Numbered from the stretch's first letter, positions 16,662 to 25,107 are shown. The stretch is DNA of 62,568 nucleotides from Alloyangia pacifica (GCF_020524285.1 NZ_JAIVKX010000025.1:1-62568), one strand, 5' to 3'. Translations and numbers: made by a program. The notes: generated by a model not told the origin, from the letters alone.

Positions 16662-17827
16662 TTCACGCGCTCCAGGATCGACACGTAGTTGGTCACCGCC
16701 GCGCCGCCCATGTTGAACACGCCCGCGATCTCGGCGCCGGGGATCTGCATCTCGCCCGCGTCCCCGGCAAGCTGCATCGCCGCCATCACGTGCAGCGACA
16801 CGCCGGTGGCGCCGATGGGATGGCCCTTGGACTTCAGCCCGCCCGAGGCGTTGACCGGCAGCTTGCCGTCCTTGGCGGTGATGCCCTCGCGGATCACCCG
16901 CCCGCCATCGCCGCGCTCGGCAAGGCCCATGGCCTCGTATTCCAGCATCTCGGCGATGGTGAAGCAGTCGTGGGTCTCGACCAGCGACAGGTCATCCAGC
17001 GTGAGCCCCGAGGTCTCGAAGGCCTGCGCCCAGGCCCGGCGGGCGCCGGCGAATTCCAGCACGTCGCGGCGCGACAGCGCCATGATCTCGTTCACGTGGC
17101 TGCGGGCGCGGAAGGCGATGGCGCGCTTCATCTCGGCCGCGGTCTCGGGATCGGCGAGCACCAGCACCGCCGCCCCGTCTGACACCAGCGAGCAGTCGGT
17201 GCGCCGCAGCGGCCCCGCGACGATCGGGTTCTTGTCCGATACGGTGTTGCAGAAGGCGGTGCCGAAATCCTTGCGCATATGCGCCAGCGGGTTGGCCATG
17301 CCGTTCGAATGGTTCTTGGCGGCGATCATCGCCAGCTCTTCGCTCTTGTCGCCGTAGCGCTGGAAATAGCTGCCCGCGATCTGCCCGAAGAGCCCGGCGA
17401 AGCCGCCGCTGATGTCCGCTTCTTCCTTGCAATAGCTGGCGCCCAGAAGGATATCGCCGACCTCGGCCGTGGGGGTGGCGGTCATCTTCTCGGCGCCCAC
17501 CACCAGCGCGATGCGGCCGCGCCCGGCGGCGATGAAATCCATCGCGCCATGCAGGGCGGCGGACCCGGTGGCGCAGGCGTTCTCGTAGCGGGTGGCGGGG
17601 GTATGGGCGAAACGCGCGTCGCCCATGGCCACCAGCGCGCCCTGAAAATCCTGCTGCGAGAAGCCGTTGTTGAACACGCCGGTGAAGATGCCGTCGACGT
17701 CCTCGGGGGTGATCCCGGCGTGCTCCAGCGCCTCGCTCACGGCGGCGGCCATCAGGCTTTCGGTGTCGGGGTGCTCGGATTTGCCAAAGGGCGTGTGGCC
17801 CCAACCGACGATCTGTGGGTCTCGCAT
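16658..17827 (-). CDS. SCP-x-type thiolase / acetyl-CoA acetyltransferase family
   Basis: 389 residues from the second of two adjacent ATGs, which sits about 5 bases after GAGGAGG; the first ATG (17830) is too close to that site. The nucleophilic cysteine is in YENACATGSAALHG (about Cys85), with ETHDCFTIAEM and the C-terminal GGLKSKGHPIGATG carrying the catalytic histidine. The sequence resembles SCP-x/lipid-transfer thiolases, which act on branched or unusual 3-oxoacyl-CoAs. It is followed by the ligase and PCC genes and preceded by IclR on the same strand. Confidence 0.9.
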   Translation of the reverse strand: MRDPQIVGWGHTPFGKSEHPDTESLMAAAVSEALEHAGITPEDVDGIFTGVFNNGFSQQDFQGALVAMGDARFAHTPATRYENACATGSAALHGAMDFIAAGRGRIALVVGAEKMTATPTAEVGDILLGASYCKEEADISGGFAGLFGQIAGSYFQRYGDKSEELAMIAAKNHSNGMANPLAHMRKDFGTAFCNTVSDKNPIVAGPLRRTDCSLVSDGAAVLVLADPETAAEMKRAIAFRARSHVNEIMALSRRDVLEFAGARRAWAQAFETSGLTLDDLSLVETHDCFTIAEMLEYEAMGLAERGDGGRVIREGITAKDGKLPVNASGGLKSKGHPIGATGVSLHVMAAMQLAGDAGEMQIPGAEIAGVFNMGGAAVTNYVSILERVK

Positions 17828-17837
17828 CATGTCCTCC

Positions 17838-18650
17838 TCAAATGCGGGTGCGCGCGGCGTAGAGCTGCGCGAGCGTGCCTTCTATCTCCTGCGCCGCCGC
17901 CTTGAGCTGCGCCAAAAGCTCCTCCCGGCGCGGCTGCTGCATGCGGCTTTCGATGGCGGCCAGCGACAGCGCGCCGGCCAATGCGCCGTCCGGGCGTCGC
18001 AGGGCGACGCCCATGCCCCATGAGTCGGGAAACACCAGACCGGGGTTCAGCGCGTAGCCCTTGGCCCGTGTCTCGGCGACCCGGGCGCGAATCTGCTCCG
18101 GCGGCAGGCCGGGGTAGTCCTCCTCCAGCCGCGCGGCATTGGCGGCGAGGGCGGCCTCGACCTCTGTGTCGGGCAAGGCGGCAAGCATCGCCAGCGAGCC
18201 CGCGCCAACGCCCAGCGGGTGCAGCCGCCCGGTCATCAGCGCGTAAGTGCGGATCGGATAGGTGCCTTCCTCGCGGTGCAGGCAGAGAGAGGAGAAACCG
18301 CGCCGGATCGACAGGAAGGCGGCGTCCCCGGTGTCCTGCGCCAGCCGCGCGAGGGTTTCGAAGGACAGTTCCAGAAGCCCGTGGCGATGTGCGGCGAAGG
18401 TCCCGAGAATATAGGATTCTTCGCCGAGGAAGTAGCGCCGGCTGTCCTCGTTCTGCTCGACCATGCCGTTGCGGATCAGCGCCAGCATCAGGCGGCGGAC
18501 GGTGGGCTTGTTGAGACCGGACTCGGCGACCAGCTCGCCAAGGCTCGCGCCATCGAGCGGGCGGCGCCCGACCATTCCGAGCAGCGCCAGCGCGCGGTCG
18601 ACGCTCTGGCTGCCTGCGAGGGCACCGTTTTCTGCCTTCACCTGTTCCAT
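17838..18650 (-). CDS. IclR-family transcriptional regulator
   Basis: 270 residues. The N-terminal winged helix covers about 14-75, with LGELVAESGLNKPTVRRLML as the recognition region. The C-terminal GAF-like effector domain includes YPIRTYALMTGRLHPLGVGAG and ETRAKGYALNPG. It is transcribed leftward, 10 bp before the thiolase gene, and divergently from a TRAP operon. Two near-identical palindromic sites (18646-18658 and 18764-18776) flank the intergenic region. It therefore probably controls both directions and itself, since one site overlaps its own start codon. Confidence 0.92.
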   Translation of the reverse strand: MEQVKAENGALAGSQSVDRALALLGMVGRRPLDGASLGELVAESGLNKPTVRRLMLALIRNGMVEQNEDSRRYFLGEESYILGTFAAHRHGLLELSFETLARLAQDTGDAAFLSIRRGFSSLCLHREEGTYPIRTYALMTGRLHPLGVGAGSLAMLAALPDTEVEAALAANAARLEEDYPGLPPEQIRARVAETRAKGYALNPGLVFPDSWGMGVALRRPDGALAGALSLAAIESRMQQPRREELLAQLKAAAQEIEGTLAQLYAARTRI

Positions 18651-18658
18651 AATATGGA
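18646..18658. promoter_or_regulatory. Probable IclR operator, site 1
   Basis: TCCATA-A-TATGGA is a perfect palindrome around one central base that overlaps the IclR start codon (18648-18650). With flanking bases it matches site 2 in 15 of 17 positions (CTGTTCCATnATnTGGA). Position over its own start suggests autorepression. Confidence 0.65.
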
Positions 18659-18703
18659 CCTTCTACGGCCCGCCTCCTCCCACGAGACTTCGCAAAGTTG
18701 CCC

Positions 18704-18732
18704 GCAATATTTTGTTCCTTTCACAATATTGC
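18704..18732. promoter_or_regulatory. AT-rich inverted repeat in IclR/TRAP divergent promoter
   Basis: GCAATATT at 18704-18711 is mirrored by AATATTGC at 18725-18732 with a 13-bp spacer. It lies between the two IclR-type boxes and may be a second operator or part of the promoters. Confidence 0.45.
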
Positions 18733-18763
18733 AAGTTCTTCTTGTCCGTGGCAATGAAACTGT

Positions 18764-18776
18764 TCCATGATGTGGA
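18764..18776. promoter_or_regulatory. Probable IclR operator, site 2
   Basis: TCCATGATGTGGA differs from site 1 at two internal bases and retains TCCA/TGGA arms. It lies about 70 bp before the TRAP binding-protein gene. Confidence 0.6.
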
Positions 18777-18845
18777 TCGTCAGGCGGGGCAGGGAGGCCG
18801 CGCGGGACGAGGGCGAAGACGGCCCGAAGACTCTGGGAGGACAGA

Positions 18846-19850
18846 ATGACTTTCGCGAAACTGGGCAGCACTGCCCTGGCAACCGTGCTTGCGGGCGCGA
18901 TGATGGTCGGCGCGGCTGCCGCCGAGACCCTGCGCCTGTCGCACAACACCGGGGACACCACGACCTGGCAGAAGGGCGCCGACAAGTTCGCCGAGCTGCT
19001 GTCGGAGACGACCGGCGGTGACCTGACCGTGCGGGTCTTCCCCAATGCCCAACTCGCCGGCGGCGACCAGATGCGCCAGGCCGAGATGGTCGGCCGCGGC
19101 GCGCTCGATCTGGTGGTGACCTCGGCGATCAACGTGACCCCGCTGGTGCCCGAGATGGCGGCCTTCTCGCTGCCCTATCTCTATGCCGATTACGCGCAGG
19201 TCGATGCCACCACGCAGGGCGCGCCGGGCGAACAGCTCGCCGCGATCCTCGCCGAGAAGGGCATCATCGTGCTGGCCTGGGGCGAAAACGGCTTCCGCGA
19301 GGTGACCAACAACACCCGCCCGGTGAAGACTCCCGAGGACATGAAGGGCCTCAACATGCGGGTCGCCGGCCCGATGTACATCGACGTGATGAACGCGCTC
19401 GGCGCCAACCCGCAGCAGATGCAGTGGGGCGAGACGATGACCGCGCTGCAGCAGGGCGTGGTGGATGGTCAGGAAAACCCGATCGGCGCGGTGATCATCC
19501 CGCAGCAGGTCTACGAGGTGCAGAAATACCTGACCACCTGGCATTATTCCTACGACCCGATTTTCATCGGCATCAGCCAGAAGAAATGGGACAGCTATGA
19601 CGCCGAGACCCAGGACAAGCTGAAGACCGCCGCGACCGAGGCCATGAGCTACCAGCGCGAGATCAGCCGCGAGGCCACCGCCACCGGCATCGACTTCCTG
19701 CGCGAGAAGGGCATGGAGGTCTACGAGCCGTCGGCCGAGGAGCTGGCCGCCTTCAAGGAAGCCACCCAGCCCGCCTTCGACGAATGGGCGGCCAAGGTCG
19801 GCCCCGAGCTGGTGCAGAGCTTCCAGACCGCCATCGACGGCGCGAAGTAA
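18846..19850 (+). CDS. TRAP transporter substrate-binding protein (DctP), second system
   Basis: 334 residues with a clear signal peptide (cleavage after about Ala26 in GAAAAE). Family signatures include RVFPNAQLAGGDQM, LNMRVAGPMYIDVMNALGANP, QQMQWGETMTALQQGVVDGQENP and the helix-rich C-terminus. It is the periplasmic receptor for the DctQM permease downstream. Divergent IclR plus thiolase/ligase genes suggest a carboxylic-acid substrate that is later CoA-activated. GGGAGGACAGA precedes the ATG. Confidence 0.93.
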   Translation: MTFAKLGSTALATVLAGAMMVGAAAAETLRLSHNTGDTTTWQKGADKFAELLSETTGGDLTVRVFPNAQLAGGDQMRQAEMVGRGALDLVVTSAINVTPLVPEMAAFSLPYLYADYAQVDATTQGAPGEQLAAILAEKGIIVLAWGENGFREVTNNTRPVKTPEDMKGLNMRVAGPMYIDVMNALGANPQQMQWGETMTALQQGVVDGQENPIGAVIIPQQVYEVQKYLTTWHYSYDPIFIGISQKKWDSYDAETQDKLKTAATEAMSYQREISREATATGIDFLREKGMEVYEPSAEELAAFKEATQPAFDEWAAKVGPELVQSFQTAIDGAK

Positions 19851-19863
19851 CGCCCGCAACACG

Positions 19864-19885
19864 GCGTGTCCCCGCGGGGACACGC
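19864..19885. promoter_or_regulatory. Stem-loop between second TRAP dctP and dctQ
   Basis: GCGTGTCCCCGC followed by GGGGACACGC forms a perfect 22-bp palindrome in the 79-bp gap after the binding-protein gene. It has no T-tract; partial termination or mRNA stabilisation is likely. Confidence 0.6.
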
Positions 19886-19929
19886 GCTTCGTTCCGCTGA
19901 CACTCGCCTGCTGATCCAAGGGAGGGGCA

Positions 19930-20418
19930 ATGGCCTTCATCCTGCGCGAGGCCGAGAAGATCATCTGCGCGGTGCTCTTCCTGGCCATGACCTTTCTCGG
20001 CTTTGCCAATGTGGTGGTGCGCTACGGCACGCATTACTCGCTGGCCGCCACCGAGGAGCTGCTGACCAACGGCTTCCTGCTGCTCACCATCTTCGGCGCC
20101 GCCATCGCGGCGCGGCGCGGCGAGCACCTGGCCGTGGGCCTCGTGCACGACCTGCTGCCGCGCCCGGCGCGGCGGGTGGTCTTTGCGCTGTCGGTGCTGG
20201 CCTCGGCGCTGCTGCTGGTTCTCTCGGCGTGGTTCTCCTGGCAGGCGATGACCAACATGATGGGCAACGGCATGCGCTCTTACGGGCTGCAGATCCCCGC
20301 GTGGTACTATCAGGCCGCGGTGCCCTTCGGCTTTGCGTTGGTGCTGGTGCGCTACCTGCAGCACGCCTGGGTGGTCTGGCGCACCGGCGAGGATCACGAG
20401 GTCATCCCCGATGTATGA
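19930..20418 (+). CDS. TRAP transporter small permease (DctQ), second system
   Basis: 162 residues with four membrane segments. Helix 1 is CAVLFLAMTFLGFANVVVRY, followed by ATEELLTNGFLLLTIFGAAIAARRGEHLAVG, typical of DctQ. The C-terminus overlaps the large permease by 8 bp, indicating translational coupling. GGGAGGGGCA precedes the ATG. Confidence 0.9.
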   Translation: MAFILREAEKIICAVLFLAMTFLGFANVVVRYGTHYSLAATEELLTNGFLLLTIFGAAIAARRGEHLAVGLVHDLLPRPARRVVFALSVLASALLLVLSAWFSWQAMTNMMGNGMRSYGLQIPAWYYQAAVPFGFALVLVRYLQHAWVVWRTGEDHEVIPDV

Positions 20419-21739
20419 CCTGATCCCCGGACTTCCCGCAGGCACCGAGATGGTGATCCTGTTCTTCATCCTGCTGGCGCTGCGCGTGCCGGTGGCCTTC
20501 TCGCTCGGTCTCTCGGCGCTCTACGCCATGTGGCAGATCGGCTTCGGCCTCGAGCTGGCGGGCGATCTCATCGCCACCGGCATCACCAAGTTCTCGTTGC
20601 TGGCCATTCCCTTCTTCATCCTCGCGGGCACGCTCATGGGCTCGCTGGGCATCGCCGAGCGGATGATCCGCTTCTTCCGCGTGCTGATCGGCGGCACCCC
20701 CGGCGGCATGGGCGTGGTCGGCACCACCGTGTGCCTGTTCTGGGGCGCGGTGAGCGGCTCCGGCCCGGCCTCGGTCGCCGCCATCGGCCCGATGATCATC
20801 AAGGGCATGGAAGAGGACGGCTATCCGAAACCCTACGCCGCGGGCCTTGTCTGCACCGGCGCGGCGCTGTCGATCGTCATCCCGCCGTCGATCGGGCTGG
20901 TGATCTACGGGGTGATCGCCGAGACCTCGATTTCGCACCTCTTCCTCGCCGCCATCCTGCCCGGTCTCTTCATGGGCGGCATGATGCTCCTGACGCTGCC
21001 CTTCGCCAAGCCGAGGGCCGGAGATGCGCCGTCGCTGGAAAAGCTGAGCCCTACGCGGCACGCCGACAGGTCCTACGGCGCGCGCCTGTGGCTGTCGTTC
21101 AAGGAAAGCTTCTGGGGCCTGATGACGCCGGTCGTCATCCTCGGCGGCATCTACTCGGGCATCTTCACCCCGACCGAGGCCGCGCTGGTCGCCACGGTCT
21201 ACGCGCTGCTGGTCGGCGGGCTGATCTACCGCACGCTGACCCTCTCCGGCCTCTACGCCTCGCTCTGCAATGCCGCCGCCTCCTCGGCCACCGTGATGCT
21301 CGTCGTCGCCTATGCCAGTCTCTTCGGCTGGGTGGTGACGGTGGAGGATCTGGTCGGCAGCTACTCGGGCGCGCTGCTCGGCCTGTCGGGCAACGAGGCG
21401 GTGATCCTGCTGGTCATCATGCTGATCCTGCTGATCGCCGGGATGTTCATGGACGCGGTGACGGTGATGTTCATCTGCCTGCCGATCTTCATGCCGGTGG
21501 TGCGCGAGCTGGGCTGGGATCCGGTCTGGTTCGGCGTGCTGGTCATGGTCAACCTCGCCATCGGGCTGATCACCCCGCCGGTGGGCATCAACCTCTACGT
21601 CGCCGCCAATGTCACCCGCCTGCCGATCGAGCGCGTCGCCCGCGGCGCGCTGCCCTTCCTGCTGGTCTGCGTGATCGGGCTGGCGGTGATCGGCGCCGTT
21701 CCGCAACTCTCTCTCGGCCTGCTCGGCCCCGCCAACTGA
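20411..21739 (+). CDS. TRAP transporter large permease (DctM), second system
   Basis: 442 residues, about 12 membrane helices. Diagnostic motifs are FFILAGTLMGSLGIAERM, GAVSGSGPASVAAIGPMIIKGM, IPPSIGLVIYGVIAE and LITPPVGINLYVAANV. The start at 20411 (MYDLIPG) overlaps the DctQ end. It forms the ion-coupled channel for the solute delivered by the binding protein at 18846. Confidence 0.94.
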   Translation: MYDLIPGLPAGTEMVILFFILLALRVPVAFSLGLSALYAMWQIGFGLELAGDLIATGITKFSLLAIPFFILAGTLMGSLGIAERMIRFFRVLIGGTPGGMGVVGTTVCLFWGAVSGSGPASVAAIGPMIIKGMEEDGYPKPYAAGLVCTGAALSIVIPPSIGLVIYGVIAETSISHLFLAAILPGLFMGGMMLLTLPFAKPRAGDAPSLEKLSPTRHADRSYGARLWLSFKESFWGLMTPVVILGGIYSGIFTPTEAALVATVYALLVGGLIYRTLTLSGLYASLCNAAASSATVMLVVAYASLFGWVVTVEDLVGSYSGALLGLSGNEAVILLVIMLILLIAGMFMDAVTVMFICLPIFMPVVRELGWDPVWFGVLVMVNLAIGLITPPVGINLYVAANVTRLPIERVARGALPFLLVCVIGLAVIGAVPQLSLGLLGPAN

Positions 21740-21749
21740 GGAGTATCCC

Positions 21750-22514
21750 ATGACCGAAAAGACCGCCCAGAAGACAGCCATCGTCACCGGCGCCGCACGC
21801 GGCATCGGGCTTGCCACGACCAAGCAGTTCCTCGCCGAGGGTCGCCGCGTGGCGATGATCGACCGCGACGCCGAGGTGCTGATGGCCGAGGCCGGGCCGC
21901 TCGAGAACGTGCTGCCGGTGGTCTGCGACGTCTCGCAGCCCGAGCAGGTGGCGGCGATGATCGACGAGGTGGCCGAAAAGTTCGGCCGCATCGACGCGCT
22001 GGTGAACAACGCCGGGGTCGCCGATTTCGGCCCCATCGAGGAGACCACCTTCGAACGCTGGCGCACCGTGATGGCGACCAACCTCGACGGCGTCTTCCTG
22101 TGTTCGCAAGCGGCGGTGCCGCACCTGAAGCAGGTGCAGGGCGCCATCGTCAACATCGCGTCGATCTCCGGCCTGCGCGCCTCGACGCTGCGGGTGGCCT
22201 ATGGCACCTCCAAGGCCGGGGTGATCCAGCTCACGCAGCAACAGGCGGCGGAGCTGGGCGAATACGGCATCCGCGCCAACTGCGTTGCGCCCGGCCCGGT
22301 GCGCACGAAACTCGCGATGGCGGTGCATTCGCCCGAGATCATCGCGGCCTATCACGACGCCATCCCGCTCAACCGCTACGGCTCGGAGGACGAGATCGCC
22401 TCGGTGATCGTTTTCCTGTGCACGGAGAAGGCGAGCTACGTGACCGGCCAGACCATCGCCTCGGACGGCGGTTTCCAGTCCACCGGCGTCGGCCTGCCGG
22501 CGTTGCGCGTCTGA
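21750..22514 (+). CDS. Short-chain dehydrogenase/reductase (SDR)
   Basis: 254 residues, classical SDR length. The cofactor motif TGAARGIGLAT is at about residues 13-23, NNAGV follows near 89-93, catalytic Ser in NIASISG, and Tyr/Lys in VAYGTSKAG. The C-terminal SDGGFQSTGVG is typical. No acidic-versus-basic cofactor call is safe. It ends the second TRAP operon, 10 bp after dctM, so it probably oxidises or reduces the imported compound. The next 900 bp are a transposon scar. Confidence 0.92.
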   Translation: MTEKTAQKTAIVTGAARGIGLATTKQFLAEGRRVAMIDRDAEVLMAEAGPLENVLPVVCDVSQPEQVAAMIDEVAEKFGRIDALVNNAGVADFGPIEETTFERWRTVMATNLDGVFLCSQAAVPHLKQVQGAIVNIASISGLRASTLRVAYGTSKAGVIQLTQQQAAELGEYGIRANCVAPGPVRTKLAMAVHSPEIIAAYHDAIPLNRYGSEDEIASVIVFLCTEKASYVTGQTIASDGGFQSTGVGLPALRV

Positions 22515-22570
22515 TCCTGGCGGGACCAGTCGGGAGGTGGCAATCGCATTGCGCTCGCCTGGACAGATCT

Positions 22571-22954
22571 GTCGCGCGCACGTGCTCGGTGCAGGGACTG
22601 GAGGTCTGATCGTGCCTGTGTCTTCACCGGCACGAAGCGCATAGTCGGACGCGTCGCAGCTTCAGCGATCGCCTCTGCATCACGGTCATCGTTCTTCTGA
22701 GCTTTTACGTAGGGCTGGACATATTCAGGTGACATCAGGCGCACCTCGTGCCCAAGCTCCGCGAAGACCCGGCCGAGATGATGCGCCCCGCAACAAGCCT
22801 CCATCGCGACCATACAGCCGGGATGCTTCCCAACTGTCTCGACGAGACCAGAACGGCTCGCCCGCTTTCGAAAGACCAGGCGCCCTGTTTCATCCATTCC
22901 TGCCAAGCTGCAGGAGTTCTTGCCGAGATCAATTCCGATGACCGATACCTTCAT
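22571..22954 (-). pseudogene. IS110-type (DEDD) transposase, N-terminal fragment
   Basis: The frame from 22954 reads MKVSVIGIDLGKNSCSLAGMD, then VAMEACCGAHHLGR and QKNDDRDAEAIAEAATRP, giving the RuvC-like D, E and D positions of IS110/IS1111 transposases. Homology stops abruptly near LHRAR (about 22571). The C-terminal half with the serine motif is absent, and the frame then runs into unrelated residues up to the SDR gene. It is a dead remnant, probably left after deletion. Its start-side flank (22955-23009) abuts a broken ABC ATPase. Confidence 0.82.
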
Positions 22955-23009
22955 TGCTTTCTCCCTCTCCTTCGATGCCAGGAGGATACCTCAAGGGCGG
23001 TGAAGGGTG

Positions 23010-23315
23010 GGCCATCCTATAATCGGCATCGGGCGAGCCATGGCCATCGGTGCAGAACTGATGCTGTTCGACGGGCCGACCTCTGCGCTCGACCCGGAGT
23101 GGGTGGGTGATGTGCTCGACCTGATGCGCTGGGTTGCCGAGCGCAAACAGAACATGCTGATCGTTACCCACGAGATGCAGTTCGCCCGCGAGATAGCCGA
23201 CCGCGTGATCTTCATGCATGACGGCAAGATCGTCGAGGCAGGGGCGCCCTAGCAGGCTTTCGGGGCGCCGAAGGACGCGCGGCTGCAGCGGTTCCTTAGA
23301 TGCCTGTCGCACTAG
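23010..23315 (+). pseudogene. Broken polar-amino-acid ABC transporter ATPase, C-terminal fragment
   Basis: The frame starts mid-domain (IGIGRAMAIG), then shows [45 protein letters not shown] stop at 23250-23252 interrupts it, and the same frame continues as QAFGAPKDARLQRFL to a second stop at 23313-23315. Walker A, Q-loop and signature are missing, and the catalytic Glu after the Walker B Asp is Gly. It is clearly non-functional. It resembles the ATPase encoded at 25779, so it may be debris of a duplicated transporter gene truncated by the IS110 element. Confidence 0.85.
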
Positions 23316-23383
23316 GTCCATCCGGCGAAGTTTCGGAAGCGCTTTTTACGGTGGCCCAAGCGTGACCTTCGGCGGCATGGACC

Positions 23384-24106
23384 TCAGCTGTGTCCTGGTT
23401 CCCGTGGCATGACTTTGACCCCAGCGATCGACGCCGTATTGCCGATATGGGTGCGCATCGCCTCCGCCGCCGCTGGGCCGTCGCCCGCCGTGAGGGCGGC
23501 AAAGATGGCGTGGTGCTCGGAGATCGAGGCCTCCATGCGCGAGACCTCCGTGTTCGGGATCGGGACTCGCTGGCTCTCGCTCAGCACGTCATGGATCGAT
23601 TGGTAGAACATCCGAAGCATGGCGTTCGGACAGGCATCCGCGATCAGCGAGTGGAAGGTGAGGTCGGCCTCGACATGCGCCAGCAAATCGCCGTTTCGCC
23701 AGGCCACCTCGAAGGTGCGTGCGGCTTCGGCAAGTTCCTCCAGTCGAGCTTTGGTCATCACCGGGGCGGCGAGCCGGCACATCTCGCACTCGATGACGAG
23801 CCGGGTCTGGAAGACCTCGGTGATCGAGAAGCGAGCGTCGTGGCGCCAGTTCTGCCCGGCCTTGGGCGCCTGTGTGCCCTCGCCCCTGACGAAGGTGCCG
23901 CGCGCGGGCAGGGTGCGGATCAGCCCGAGCGTTTCGAGCGTCAGAAGCGCCTCGCGCAGTGAGGCCCGAGAGACGCCGAGCCGCTCCGACAGGATGCGCT
24001 GCGAGGGAAGCTTGGCATCGGGCGGGAATTCGCCGCTGCGGATCATCTCCTGGATCCGGCGCGTGACGACCTCCGTGACCGGCAGCTTTCCATAGTCCTC
24101 TTCCAT
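23384..24106 (-). CDS. GntR-family regulator, FCD subfamily
   Basis: 240 residues from the ATG at 24106, which follows GAGGACGGAG; an in-frame ATG at 24154 has no ribosome-binding site. The winged helix includes LSERLGVSRASLREALLTLE, and ARGTFVRGEG is the wing. The FCD domain has EADLTFHSLIAD, EHHAIF and RTHIGN. It is divergent from an amino-acid ABC transporter, and the palindromic sites at 24201-24230 between them are likely its operator. It probably represses transport and the linked class V aminotransferase and dihydropyrimidinase genes. Confidence 0.9.
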   Translation of the reverse strand: MEEDYGKLPVTEVVTRRIQEMIRSGEFPPDAKLPSQRILSERLGVSRASLREALLTLETLGLIRTLPARGTFVRGEGTQAPKAGQNWRHDARFSITEVFQTRLVIECEMCRLAAPVMTKARLEELAEAARTFEVAWRNGDLLAHVEADLTFHSLIADACPNAMLRMFYQSIHDVLSESQRVPIPNTEVSRMEASISEHHAIFAALTAGDGPAAAEAMRTHIGNTASIAGVKVMPREPGHS

Positions 24107-24200
24107 CGCTCCGTCCTCGAATTGAGCAGTCCCTGCGGCGACGGCGTGCGCCATGCCAAATTTATTGATTGCACAATTGCAAATATCTTGCCAGCGTGAT

Positions 24201-24230
24201 CATACCGGTATGACCGGTCGGACCAGTATG
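24201..24230. promoter_or_regulatory. Probable GntR operator in divergent promoter
   Basis: CATACCGGTATG (24201-24212) is a perfect 12-bp palindrome. It is followed by CGGTCGGACCA (24215-24225), which fits the FadR-type TGGTnnnACCA pattern at all but the first base. Both lie 42-70 bp before the binding-protein gene. Confidence 0.55.
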
Positions 24231-24271
24231 CAAGAAACCGCTACGGGCGGCATAACAACAGGGAGAAAACA

Positions 24272-25057
24272 ATGCTTAGGAAACTCATCGTTCCGACATG
24301 GATCATGGCCACGGCCCTCGGTGGCGCCGCGCAGGCGCAGGAGACGCTGGAGGTCGGCGCAAACATCGGCAACGTGCCGTGGGAGTTTCAGGATGAGAGC
24401 GGTGCGTTTGTCGGCTTCGAGGTCGACCTTGCAAATGCCGTGGCCGCGCAGCTCGGCCGCGACGTGGAAATCGTCAATATCCCGTTCAACGGGCTGTTCT
24501 CCGCGGTGCAGTCGGGCCGCATCGACATGGCCATGTCCTCGATCACCATCACCGACGAGCGCCTGCAGTCGGTGAGCTTCGCCCAGCCCTATTACGACAG
24601 CGACCAGTCGCTGACCGTGGCCGCCGAAGGTCCCGCGTCGCTGGAAGAAATGAAGGACAAGGTCGTCGGGGTCGACACCGGCTCGACCGGCGACATGTGG
24701 GCCACCGAGCACGCTGCGGAATACGGCTTTGCCGACATCCGCCGTTACGAAGGGCTGCAACCGGCGATGCTCGATCTGACCGCGGGGCGGATTGACGGCT
24801 ATATCTCCGACATCCCGGCGCTCCAGTACTACGTGAGGGACAAGCCGGCGCTGGAGGTCGTTCAGCGCATCGAGACCGGGGAGAAATACTCCTTCATGTT
24901 CGCCAAGGACGCGGAACTGGCCACCGAGGTCAATGAGATCCTCAGCGGACTGAAGGAAGATGGCATCCTCGCAGAGATGCATGAGAAGTGGTTCGGCGCA
25001 GCGCCCGAGGCCGGAACTTCGACAGCCACCGTCCTCGACATGCCGACCGCCAAGTAA
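24272..25057 (+). CDS. Polar-amino-acid-type ABC transporter substrate-binding protein
   Basis: 261 residues, family 3 solute-binding fold. The signal peptide is cleaved after about Ala22 (GGAAQAQE). GAFVGFEVDLANAVAAQLG, FNGLFSAVQSGRIDMAMSSI and DDSKV-type text VVGVDTGSTGD are family landmarks. It is periplasmic and feeds the permease and ATPase directly downstream. Ligand specificity is not readable; the linked dihydropyrimidinase-like and aminotransferase-like enzymes suggest a modified or cyclic amino acid. Confidence 0.92.
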   Translation: MLRKLIVPTWIMATALGGAAQAQETLEVGANIGNVPWEFQDESGAFVGFEVDLANAVAAQLGRDVEIVNIPFNGLFSAVQSGRIDMAMSSITITDERLQSVSFAQPYYDSDQSLTVAAEGPASLEEMKDKVVGVDTGSTGDMWATEHAAEYGFADIRRYEGLQPAMLDLTAGRIDGYISDIPALQYYVRDKPALEVVQRIETGEKYSFMFAKDAELATEVNEILSGLKEDGILAEMHEKWFGAAPEAGTSTATVLDMPTAK

Positions 25058-25063
25058 TTGCGC

Positions 25064-25093
25064 GTGACCCGGGCGCCCCGGTGCCCGGGTCAC
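25064..25093. promoter_or_regulatory. Stem-loop between ABC binding-protein and permease genes
   Basis: An 11-bp GTGACCCGGGC/GCCCGGGTCAC stem with an 8-base loop fills most of the 50-bp gap after the binding-protein gene. It likely boosts binding-protein over permease expression. Confidence 0.6.
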
Positions 25094-25107
25094 AGCAGGG
25101 GATCCCG

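Noticed and set aside
23007-23252. Small intact ABC ATPase gene
   Set aside because: It lacks Walker A and signature, the Walker B Glu is Gly, and the family C-terminus continues past the stop codon; it is a pseudogene.
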